Shown piece after piece: positions 23,470-35,262 of a stretch of DNA of 64,000 bases. Each line of letters begins with the position of its first letter. Position 1 is the first letter of the stretch. Position numbers and translations under genes: made by a program. This DNA comes from Lanius collurio (taxonomy: Eukaryota > Chordata > Aves > Passeriformes > Laniidae), in contig JACBWW010000046.1 in assembly GCA_020086605.1 (NCBI GenBank), positions 2,347,934 to 2,411,933 of the forward strand. Reading direction: 5' to 3'. Below the pieces are notes generated by a model. It did not search any database. It saw only the letters and a program-made list of their open reading frames with translations, and had not been told where the DNA came from.

Positions 23470-26400
23470 GTTCACCTGCACTGAGCAAAAGCCCTGACCT
23501 GAGATGTGTCCTTGGTCCATGGGACCTTGTGCATCTTCATCAACAAGAGAATCAGGGGAGGGAAGGCCTGGAATTTCAGCCTTTTTCCCGTGCACTGCCA
23601 GGCCCTGTCAGCACTTTGTCCCTGATTAGCCTGGCAGCCAATGGAACCCCAGTGCTATCTCTGTACTTCTGCACACTTCTCTGTGCTGTGTTGTGTCCTT
23701 GCCTTGTCAGTGCTTTGGGGCTTTTATCAGTACAATTGTTTCCTTGCTTGACTCCAATGTGTTTGTTTTTCTAAATGATAGCAAACCCCTATTTTGGTGT
23801 AGTTCCATATTACTTCATCAATCACTGGAAGGGGACGTTGACACAGTGTTCGTTTCTTTTGAGTAAAACAGGGCTGGTTTTATTATTTTGTTGTGTATTA
23901 TTTTCCACTATTCCCATTGGACTGGGAAAATTGAGTTTTCATAGGCCTAATCTTCTCAGCTAATGTTATGAGCTAAAGCTAAGTAGCATTTGTTGGAAAA
24001 CAAGAGTTTCATTTTGTGCTCAACTCATTCTTTTTTTTTTTGCCAGAGATGTAAGAGATACCATGAAGGAATTCAAACTGGCTTTTTTAAAATGCACTGT
24101 ATGGCTCAAATTCTATTTAGATGGTTGCTATTTAAATGTATTTCAAATATTATGTTTATTTTTTTAGTGAGAATTTTTTTTACTTCGCATCTATAGTTGA
24201 AATAATGTCGTGTGATGTAATGAACAAATTTGCAAGAGTTGTGCAAGATGATCTGAAGGGAAGGGATAACAGAAAAGAGAAGCAGAATTTATAGAAGATC
24301 AGAACAGAAAAAAACTCTGGTTTGGCCAGAAAAAGGTCTGTGACCATCAGATACGAATTAATTTGTTAAGTGGATTAAAGGCCATGTGAAGGTTGAAAGG
24401 CAAATGGGTAAGACAGAGTCAAAAGACCCTGCTCTGCTGGAGAAGAGCAGCACATTTGCAAACTAAAGAGGTAGTGATGGGGTTGTAATTAGTACTATGA
24501 GAAGTATTTCGAGAAAGGGAGTAAAATGTATGAGTGGTTTCTGTTCTGGGAAGGGAGGAAAGCTGCCAGAGGAGAGGGTTGCTGGGTGTGTGAGACCGTG
24601 GATGGAGGCTGGGGAAAAGTGACACATTCCCAGTGACTGTAGATTCCCTGCAGGAAAGCAGAACACGTGAAGAATCGGGTGCTGTTCCCCAAAATTGTCT
24701 GTTTTGCAGAGAATCTGAAGTGCTGAAGGGTTTGTGTAATACATTGTAGGAGAGAGATGGGACAGGATTTCTGTTCAGGAACTCCAGAGCAAGGGAACAG
24801 GGAAGTCAGGGGAGATCAACTCATTGGAGAGGAACCACCTCGTGTTTGGATGTTCTCCAGATGAGCTCCTGAACACACAGGGAGGAATTCTGGATATTCT
24901 ACACATGGCATTAGTGAGTGTGAGTTTTTCATGGTGTATCCTTGCATTCGTGGCTGTCTGAATTAGACTTTCTAGTCTTTCCAAATTCTCATCAGGTAAG
25001 AATTTTTAAATGCTTCTAAAAATTTTTGCATCATCTTTCTCAGACCATTATTACAGATAAAAGCAGATTTTTTTTTTATGAAAGACCATACACTTGTCAG
25101 CAGTATAGTTTCACCTTTCTCCCCCATCATTTCATAATAATATTTATTTCTTGATTACACCTGTTCAGCTATGTTGGATCTACCTCCTGACAAGTTTAAT
25201 ACAGTTGATGACATTGATTTAGAATTGTGTAAAATCTATGAGTGGAATTTTCTTTTTCTTATGAAAATGTTAGAATAGCTAGAAAATCCAAGTTTTTTAT
25301 ACAAGTTTTGTTACATTATAAATGCAATGTATTTCATGTGCCTTGGGACTAAGCCTTGCAATACTTGGTTCTTCCTTTGCCATGGTGAACATTGACCACT
25401 TGCTTCTACCAAACATTTCCAGCTCCTTAGACAACCTCAACATTTCCCTCTTATTAATTATTATTTTCATTAATGAATGATGTTGAAAAACCACCAAATT
25501 TTTGAAAGCTCTGTAACTTTCATAATCCATACAATTGTCATAACAATGATTGGGCAAAAAGAATCAATAAAATATGTGGAGTTTAGTGCACTGTCCAGAG
25601 AAAGATGTCTAAAAATCCAACTTTATTCTTATCCCAACAGATTTGGTAGTTACAGAACCCTGGTTATGGAAAGTTCAGATGCCTCTGCTACTTCTCCAGG
25701 CCAGGGGCTGGAGTGGAAGTCACAAACTGCTGTGGGAAGCCCCTGTGGCAGGAGTTTTGGGGAGATTTTGTCCCCTGGGATCTGTCTGGTGTTCTGTGTG
25801 CAGCCACCTCACTCGGCCATTGCAGAGAACGTGGGGGGACTGCTCTTGCTGAACAAAGATTATTCTTCATGAGTAATTTTCTTGCCTGTCGTTTTTTGGA
25901 TAAGAAGCAATTTTTAAAATGTGTTGTCAGAAATCCATCCCTTATGCAATAAAAAACTCAAAAGCTGTGCCTGATGACATACAAGATGTCCAGATCTGCA
26001 TTGGCTCCTTCTCTGCAATCTGTTTACAAAAGTTAAAAAATGCAGCAGAATGAGTTGGTTTGTAAAGGTGCTTTTTTGAATGCTAAATCATATCTGCAAA
26101 ATTAAAACACGAAAATTTGTCTTGTTTCACTACATGAGAGTCTTCTGAAACAAGATTTAATTTAAATTGAAACATAAGATAACACAAATAGAACAGAAGA
26201 ATAGATTACACAGAGTCCATTTCTCTCTCTCAATGGGAAGAATTGTATGAATTGAATTTATTTGAGGTTTCTATGGTAATCTGAGTTATTTGCAAAAAAA
26301 AAAATCTTAATCATATGTGTGCAATTACTATCATCTTTTTCAGAAATATTCATCTTAAACTGTCATGTGGATTTTTTTATCTCATTAAACTACCCATCAA

Positions 26401-29400
26401 AATACTTTTGAATTTACCTAAATATTAATTACTAATACATTTTGAATTTTAAAAATGCACATGCCAGATATTTCAAAGTTGTGTTTGGATCCTGAATGTG
26501 TAATCTGCCTTTTAGAGATGTGATGTACCTCATTTGCCATTGATTTAATGTGAGCTAAAAAGCTTAGCGTATCTAAAACTAATTCAATAATTTTATGCTT
26601 CTCATGAGATTTCTTTAAGCCTGCAAGGAATTGGAAATTGCCAAATAGTGGTTAGGAAACACTGCAAAAGAAATAACTTCTTCTGTCTGAGGTTCTTTTT
26701 GGAGGAAATTCCAATTATTGTATGGAATTATATTTCTGCTCCCTCTAACCACTAGAACTGTTTCAGCCACGCTAGTAAAGTTATGAATTTCTGGAATTAC
26801 ATGGCAGCTGAGCTCAGTGTGTTATTTTCAGTAGATTTTGGGAGCTTTCTTTGAAGGACAGTCCTTGTTTCCCTCCAGCATCCCTCCCGGAGGACATCCA
26901 GGGACCAAGATCTGTGTGCCCAAGGGTACCCAGTGCCATGGAACCCCTCAGGGTTATCTCCTCAGGGCTCCTCAGGGAGGCTGCTGCTGGTGAGTGGAGC
27001 TCATGCCCTGCCCTGTTGATGGATGGTGCCCTGGTGCTTCCCTCAGTGCTTCCCTCAGTGCCCCTGGCTGGCTGCATTTCCAGGAATTCCCAGCTGGAAG
27101 CAGCCCCCACCCGCTGCTGGTCTCTGTTTGCCAGCACAGAATAACCATAACAATAACCCAGGCTACCTGGCCAGCTCAGGCAGTTGCCACGGATTTCTAA
27201 AATGCTTTAAGCATGAACTGAAACAATCTTAAGAGTTCCTAAAACTTTCTGTTCTGCTTCTTGTCCACAGTGAGTGTTTGCAGACGAATTTCAGCAGCTC
27301 CAGGCACCCTTCTGGTGGCAGGAGGGCTCTGCTCCTCCCCACGCCTCTGTCCCCTGTCCCCAGCAGCCTCCGAGTGTTCCTTGGCATTTTCCTCTCATTA
27401 TTTGTCACTTTTGTGTCCACCTCTGAGCTATAAATGAAAAATCCCTTACTTTATTATCAAACTAACCATGGGCTGACTGATCTGTGAGGGGTTTTTTTGT
27501 TTGTTTGGGGTTTTTCTCAATGTTGCATGACATGGGGCTATTAATGTTCTTATGGAGTAACAATGATGAAAGAGGAAACTGCATTCCAGTGGCAGGTCAC
27601 CTCCAGGTGAAAAGAGGAAAAAAAAATAAGCATTCTCTGTCATAATTGCCTGCCATGGAAGGAATAGTGCCTGAACATTAATGTCAGGCATTTGGTACTG
27701 GGTTGTCATCTAAAATACACCTGGTACAAGCCCAAAAGTGCACAACAGGGTAAAAAGCAGAATTATTTGCACAAAAATAAAATTATACGTGGAGGCAAAT
27801 AAGCTATAGACCGTGGGCTGTAGAAAAATTTAAATTCTGTGTCCTGTTTGAACCTTAGAGTTTACATTATTCCATCTGCTAATACTCATAAGCAACTGTC
27901 CTGATTTCGTGAGCTTTATGATATCAAGACAATTTTCACAATCATTAATTATTTTTTTATTCTGTAAGGATTTAACATATATTTTCTCCATGGTCTTCCA
28001 CAAGTGAATAAAAATGTGAACACAGGGGTTGACACAATGTTGAAATACAGAGAAATATGATCTGATTTCTTTAAGACAGGTATCCTTTCTAATGTTTCAG
28101 AGAAGCTGCCTGAAGAATTCTATGAGCAGGAAATTAGAATTTCTACATACCTGGTATTGTATAATTTAATGTTTTCTTCTCTTGACTCACTCAAAGTACA
28201 GAGTAATGGCAAAGGTTACCTGTGTGATCCAATTTGTTAAAAAAAAAATAAAATTATTTGTCTTTTTTAGCCCTGAATTCTCTTGCTGGTTTGTGAATGC
28301 CCATGTTTTTCCTTGGCATTATTGAAAATATTCAAAAAGCTGAAAAGAAATTATATTAGTCTCATTAAGGAACCTTTCAAGCTCTAGCCATATGGACTGA
28401 ATTAAGGGAGAGTATTTTTGTGCTCCTGAACCACAAAGGAAATGAGTTGTACTTGACTGGTTACTAAAATGCTCTTCAGAGAGCAGTATTAGGCTGAAAA
28501 TATAAAGATCATGAACAAAGCCGCAGAGGAAAAAAGGACCTCAGTCAGTTGGTTTAGGTTTGATTTGGTACCAGAAGAAACCCTCACTTTAAACATGAAA
28601 TATCGTGAAACACTTCACTCTTTTCTGAGAGGCAAAAGCTTGAATTCTCACAGGTCTAGTTCAGATTCATCACAAGTTCTGCTGGTTGGCTGAGTCCAAT
28701 TCCTCCAGAAATGCAGGTGTGAACTCAAAAAAAAAAGTTTCTATGCAAAATGTGTGGTTTTTGGTGTCAGAACTGAGTTCAGGGAGCCAGTCTCAGCCTT
28801 CCGTGGTTTCCAGCTCCATCTGGGCCTGCAGGGGCAATGCCTTGGGTTGGATACAATTGTGCCTTTTTCAGAGGTGCTTTATTTATTTGGGGGGGCATTG
28901 GAATATTCTGATTGAACACACGAGTATCAGAAAATGCTGCTTGGGGAAGGAGTAGGGAAAGACCCCCACGAATTTTTAATATGCCTGAAACATCTGATGC
29001 ATCGGTATCCTCACGAATTAGAATATTCTAGTTTTGAGGAAGATAACATTTGTAGCATCTTCATTACTCTTTTAGACAATATTACCTTCTCCAGAAGCAT
29101 TATCACTAAAAAAAAATTAGAAGTAATTTAGCTGCACTTATATTTCCTTCTTTTCAGCTCTAAATGTTTCATTTCTTCAACTAAAATTTAATTTATTACA
29201 AGAAGAACTTTAAACAAGCTAAAATTGCTATTTGCAAAAATAACCACCCTGATTAGATTAAAATCACAATTTCTCAATTTGCCAGTGGAAACATATTAAT
29301 GTAATGGATTCTGTTCTGCATTGAATGACAGACAGATTGATGTGTCAACAGAGAAAAGAGTTAGAACCATCAACGTGTCTCTCATTGTTTGACAGTGATT

Positions 29401-32400
29401 TACTACTGTCCAAAAGTCTGTTAGCTCAACTTTCAGATTGAGTTAATCAGATTTATTCTGAGGTGTCACCCCCTCAAAGACATTATCTGTCAGCCCCTGC
29501 TGCTGCAGGGGACCCCAAAGTCCCGTTGGAACCTCTCCTGTTGCAGGGACAGGCTGTAACTCAGGGGGTGGGGTTGGGGTTTGGAATCTCTCTTTGGGAA
29601 ACTCAGAGCTGCTTTTTCTTTTTATGATTTCATTTTCAGGTCTGAAAGGTGCTTTTTCATGTTAAATGGAAAATCCTGATGAAGACCCAAATTCTGTAAC
29701 AGTAGAAAATTTTTAATATGTGCACAATGAAGGCAACAGAGGTCTTGAGGTTGCAACATCTACACATTATTTAATGAATGGGCAGCCCAGGATTTCAAAT
29801 AGAATTATTATAATTTCACCTCCTAAACATAAATTCCTGTGCTCTTATATTCCAAAGTTTAGCTCAGGCAGTGGGGATCCCAAATCCTTGCTGAATCAGC
29901 CAGGAGAATCCCTTTTCCTTTCAGCTGTTTCAGAGTCAAAGCATAATTTTTCCCCATGCTATCACTGGATTTTCAGAATTTATTGCATCAAAATATTTAC
30001 ATTTACCATTGATAATTTTGTATTTTCAATTTTAACTGTGTCTACCTTTATTTATGATCTGATGAGACAACTTTGCTGTTGACTTCATTACAAAGAAAAC
30101 TTGGGCTTTTGTAGCTGGTTAGCTCAATTATCTATTTGATTACCTTCGTCACTCTTACTAAAATAGCCTGCAAGAAGTGTAGACTGCACTAAAAAGTAAA
30201 TTTTGCTGCAATATAGCACTCCTCAGAGTAGGAAGCTGCTTGTCTTCATTCCTGGTGTAATAAAAAAATAGTGCAAATACTGATTTTGAACATTTAAAAT
30301 TAACAACTTTAAAGACATTGAAACACTTTCAAAAGAAAACAGTAATTTTGATCAGAATGGACAGGGCTGCAATTCTGTCTTTGTTTTTTTCTCTATTATT
30401 TTGGTTCAACTAATATATCCAGATTAATGAATATTTCCCAGCCTAGTATTCCTAGTTTTGTATGTCTGTGCTTTGCTTTTTCTGAGCTGGGTTTGACCAG
30501 CCACCACATTTTTCACATCATTTGGAAAACCATTGTGTCCTTGGGCCCTTTTTCAGCCATGAGACTGAATTTTCACAGTAGTTTTCTGTAATCTGGGTTG
30601 GCATTAGCAAAGGACATCCTTATGTCCCTGACTCTCTGGGTTTGAATACATGCTGATAATTATGTTTGAATTGAGAAGTAAATTTAAGGGTTCAATGCAT
30701 ACACAGTTAACAGTGACTTAACTCTTGTTTGCTCTATCACCCTCTGTGGCCTGTTCTTAACAACTTGCTGATTTTTAATGAAATAATTTGATATTTGAAT
30801 GAAGCACATCAGGCCATCATGGAAATGTCAGTGTTCTGCCCCCACAGCTTTCAGAGGGGCTGGACTGGGTCTTTCATCCCCAGAGCCCGTTGATTTCTGT
30901 GATCAGCAGCAGGTTGTAACTCTGAGACAGTCTGGAACAAAGCTGGAATATCCACTGAATTCTCAGACTGTTGAATGCCTGCCATTAAAAGAACTTTAAA
31001 AATAACAAAATAATACATGAAAATTATGTACATCTGAAATTAATAGTTTATATTTGGAGGGGTAATTCAGAGCTGAGTGAAATGTGTGTCAGGCTGCATC
31101 CTGTGATGCCAGTCAGGCCCTGCACAGCACGAGGAGCTGTGTCCAGCACAGCCTAGGAACATTCTACAGGCTAAAGGTTGTTTGTTGTCCAAAGTCCCAG
31201 CATCAATTACTGTGACAAATAAAACATGGTCTGAAGAAGGAATTGCAGTTTCCCTCACACAGAACTGATGCTATTGTAATTCAGCCATCCCATCTGTCAG
31301 ACCAAAATCCAAAGTTTACAATAGCACAAATGTGACTTGAGTGTTTCTCCTTTAAAGGGCTCAGTGTTAGAAAAACAATTGTATTATTTGTAGTTATCCT
31401 AGCAATCCTCAGGGCTTTTTATTAAATAATATATATCCTATGAAAACTCTTAGGTGACAGCATCATTTTCCAAATTAATGAAATTTATTGGGAAAATATG
31501 TATAATTTCAGAACACTGGAGATTCTCAAGCAGCTTTGATTGTCCATTGAGTGGTGTTCCAGCTGAGCCTTGAGGATTCCCTTCAGCAGCAGCTCAGCTG
31601 AGGGACAGGCCCAGCATCACCCTGCAGTGAGCTTCCATCACACCTTAACTCCATTTACCACCTTCAGACCACAGTTTATTCAGTTCTAGGGAATAGAAAA
31701 TATCTATTCCAGTCTAAAATCTGGTGGAATCTGGTTTTTTTCACTGTTTTATGGCTGTTGGATTCCTCAATAATACTGCCAGAATACTTGGCCCGAAGGA
31801 AACAAAAGAATTATACACTCATTTTTATATTTCCCCCCAAGTTACATTTTGTGTTGTTAATTTTCATTCTGTGTTAGTTGTTCACTCGTTCTTGAGTTCT
31901 GGAAACACAAGTGGTTACACCCCACAGGAATTCAGTTATTCTGCATCCTTGACACAAACTGACAAATTTCCAACACATTCTTCATTTGTCAAGTTCCTTA
32001 TATTTTGTACTTACATAGCAGCTGATCTTCAGATTTCCTGTATTGTCTAGAACAGGAATAACACTCAGGTGTGTTTCAGAGGTGATGTGGAACCAAATAT
32101 TCCAAAGTTTGTGGTACACTTGAGTCAGACATAAAAGCCACTGCAATACCCTCGGTTTTCCCACAGTGCAATTTGAAAATTAATAAGCATTTCATAGATA
32201 TTTATTGTCAGGATCTTTTGGCTTAAACATCTTAATTTCTTTTAATATATATTAGTGTCCTGCCAAATCTTTTCCTTTGACTCTCTCTATTTTCTGTAGA
32301 CTTTAAAATTATTGCCTGGGGACTTTTCAAGGGAAACATACTTTTTTTTATAAATTACCAGCAAAAAGGGTAAAATTTGGCATTAAATTAAAAGACAATA

Positions 32401-34496
32401 AATCACTTTTTTTTTTTGCTGTTAAATTAATTATCATCAAAGGTTTCATTAACTGATTTCTTATCAGCAAAGTCAACAACAAAATTGGAAACTGGACAAT
32501 TTTCTCTCATTATCAAAAAAGAAAACATTTTACAGGCCCTTTTTCCTCACTTTGTCCTTTCTAGAAGACTGACTACAGCATGCAGATTGGGACTCAAAAG
32601 TCCTCAATCTCTTCCTGCCTTCTTTGTTTTAACTGGAGTTGAAAACTGTAATATCAAAAAAAAAAAAATCTATTTGTTAGTCTGAGTCTGTCTGAAAATA
32701 GGCTTCTGTAGATCATTAATGCAGAAATATTGAGTTTAGGATGCTGTGTCCATTTTAAATAAGCTTGCTTTTTTCAATAATTATCTAATAATTATTCAAT
32801 AATTCAGTAACTATCTGATCCTCCATATTTACTCTTCTATCTGCTAAACTTTCCTTGAAGTTCAGGTAAAATTACTCTAAATAGCCTCGTTTGAGTTCAA
32901 AATATTCACCTGCTGAAATTTCAGCTCAGCTTTACTGCACTACTCAGTAACCATTTAATGGGCAAAACCCCAAAACCCACAAACTCTTTTGTTCTTTTGC
33001 CATGGATTTCCCTGGTTTCCTTTCCAAGGTTCAGTGCTGGGGTAGGGAAGGGGCTGGCTCTGCACAGAGGCCCAGCACTAGCCCAGGGCTCTTGCTGAGC
33101 TCCTTGGGGTGCCTCTGGAAGGAGGGAACTTTGGGATGATTCCCTGGGTTCAATTCCCTGCTTCCATCCCCAACTCAGGGTGCACAGGCAGGGAGATGGG
33201 AGGGAGCTGCTGCCTCCCTCACTGCACAGGGACTGAGGCAAGGGGTCTGTGAGCTTTGTGGGCTGTAATTATCCCGAGTAATTTAAGAATCCATTTACCC
33301 TCTGCAGATGGAGATAGAGTTTAATCAAATACGGTGTAAATCTGCCTTTATTAGGCACATTCTGTAGGCTATGACGGAGGTGTTAACGTTTAAAATGCTT
33401 CTGTATTAAAATGCTTCCCAGGTGAACAGGCACACGTTTCAATTGTAAAACAGAATTTTGCAGTAATGACCAACAAAGCACTTTTTCTTCAGAATTTGTG
33501 CTGCTTTAAACAAAGGCTCTTGATATTTGCAATCCACACGCTGTGGTCACTCTGTAAACCAAATGGCTTCTTTGGACAATTAGTAGCTGAAGTCCTGATT
33601 TGGTCAATAACTAACCAAAAAATTTTGAAGCTGAAAATCTTCAGCAAGAAAATTTTATATTAAGATGGCAGTTTCCAGATTTGTTTTTAATTACTTCAAG
33701 TGAAAGGATGCAAATCCAAATTCCTTTTGTAGATCTTTGTTTGTATGTGAGTAGAGCTCTATTTCCATTTTTATGTACAAAGCTATAGTTTTGGGAAGCT
33801 CTGTATTAATATTACACTTCTTTCTAGGTTTTAAAACATAAATATTTAGTGGATTTATCTCAGTAAGGGTAGAGCAAGTGAATTATCCATATTGCACTCT
33901 CAAGGCAGCAAGTCCCAGGACAAATCTGGAGTAGAGAGGTGTTTGTGTCCAAAGCTGGATTGGTGTTTATGGAGCCCTGTGTTATTGGGATGAGCTTTTG
34001 GTCTGCAGTTAGCACTAAAAGCATAATTTTCTTAGGCTTTTCCAGTCCAAATGTAGAAGTATCTTCCTCAAACCTCGAAGTCTGCAGAGGCCTGTGGTGA
34101 TCTCAGGTCTCAGGTGCAGACCTTCCATGGCAGCTGCTTTGGCTGTTAACAGGATATTCCCATCATAAATCCAAAACCTTAGATAAGGACATTTTGGTGG
34201 GAATGTTAAGTGTTGGGAATTTGACACCTTTGTGACTCAATAACTTTCCTACCCACCTTTCCAGGCTGGGGAACAGAAAGGTCCTCCAGTCCTTCCAGGA
34301 TCCAGTCTTTGAAGAAAGGATTATACCTATTTTTCTGAGTGGGACATCTGCCTGAAGGGTCTCAGCTTGCATTTACTGCAGAGTTGTGTGTTCAGCCACT
34401 CAAAGCACTGTTTAATGTGCTCAGTTAGCCCCTGGTTCTAGCAAAGGCCCTTGTTTGGGGTCAGGTGGGCTGGGCTGAGCCATTCCTGGTTCACTG
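23470..34496. other. Long unique non-coding stretch
   Basis: About 11 kb with no gene that I can support. Frames are short, and several both-strand pairs (25.6-25.9 kb, 26.8-27.1 kb) are in GC-richer patches without any protein resemblance. Details are small duplicated 'gtgcttccctca' units at about 27,034-27,060, a hairpin CCCCTGC-TGCT-GCAGGGG at 29,494-29,511, and a 13-base A-tract at 32,656-32,668. Confidence 0.5.
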
Positions 34497-35028
34497 TGTT
34501 ATAGATAGGTCAAAATTCATAAGAAATTAAAATGCTATAAATGGAATAAGTTATTAATGTGGAATCTAAAATGTGAACTATATCTTGTAAATTGTATATA
34601 TGTTTAAATAAGTTGTGTTCAGAGTACACCTTGGCAAGTCTCATGACATCTTGCCCAAGGAAGGTACTAATTAACATAAGAAGTGCAGGCAAGCTCAGGG
34701 GAGATGACCTCAGACCCATCAACCTCCTATGATTTCATCTTACCCAACAAGAATCTTTTTCCATCTGAAAGAAGCAAGAGATAGGATCTGCTGCTCTTTG
34801 GACACTGCTGATGAGTGGACCTATTGCTTAAGACACTTCATTTTAATCATATAAGGATTTCTCGGAAAGATCATCATACGTTGGGATGAGTTACTGGAAA
34901 CCATCAACCAGAACACAAAGAGAATCCTTGGACACATCAACACCTAAATGGACCACTGAGCACTGGGCCAGAGGATCATCAGGAGTGAAAAGCACAAAAG
35001 ATTTCATAGCCAAGAGCAAGAAAAATAG

Positions 35029-35036
35029 TATAAAAA
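35029..35036 (+). promoter_or_regulatory. TATA box of the second LTR
   Basis: TATAAAAA lies 533 bases into the LTR and 152 bases before its AATAAA. This spacing is what a retroviral U3 promoter followed by an R region would show. Transcription would start near 35,055-35,065. Whether it is active is unknown. Confidence 0.6.
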
Positions 35037-35180
35037 CTGGACTCAAACATCTCCAAGGTGTGCACTTACCTCTCTGAACTGCTGGTGGTCAGAGCTGTGT
35101 ATGTGTCACCCAGGGTCAAGAACCTAGGCTTGGCCCTGCTTTCTTATATAGTGGCTGATTTTGATTGTCAATTTGATTAA

Positions 35181-35186
35181 AATAAA
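35181..35186 (+). terminator. Polyadenylation signal of the second LTR
   Basis: AATAAA lies in an AT-rich tract 82 bases from the LTR end. T-rich sequence follows ('atatttgttttt'), as expected downstream of a cleavage site. Confidence 0.65.
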
Positions 35187-35202
35187 TTATATTTGTTTTT
35201 AT

Positions 35203-35233
35203 ATTAATAATTTGGCTTGCGCAAATTATTAAT
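35203..35233. repeat. Perfect 12-bp hairpin in the LTR's U5
   Basis: ATTAATAATTTG at 35,203-35,214 is the exact reverse complement of CAAATTATTAAT at 35,222-35,233, separated by the 7-base loop GCTTGCG. The loop and right arm together contain the palindrome TTGCGCAA (35,217-35,224), an ideal C/EBP-type site. The hairpin lies about 17 bases after AATAAA, near the expected cleavage point. Confidence 0.9.
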
Positions 35234-35262
35234 CCGACGAAATTGACATTTCATTTATAACA

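Larger units (their letters stand above)
34497..35262 (+). mobile_element. Second solo LTR, about 766 bp, unrelated to the first
   Basis: The element begins TGTTATAGATAG and ends CATTTATAACA. Inverted, the ends agree at 7 bases perfectly and at most of the next four, with TG...CA termini. Inside are a TATA box (35,029-35,036) and AATAAA (35,181-35,186) about 150 bases apart, which gives a plausible U3-R-U5 order on the + strand. A perfect 12-bp hairpin follows at 35,203-35,233. The 4 flanking bases are ACTG on the left and CCTG on the right, three of four matching, so a 4-base target duplication with one mutation is possible but not proven. No internal retroviral genes flank it, so it is a solo LTR. 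It looks older than the LTR at 22.9 kb. The family is not assigned. Confidence 0.82.

Noticed and set aside
22749..23774. Open frames of 101, 141 and 176 codons
   Set aside because: They overlap the solo LTR and run across its edge into flanking DNA. They are C/T-rich composition effects with no known domain.
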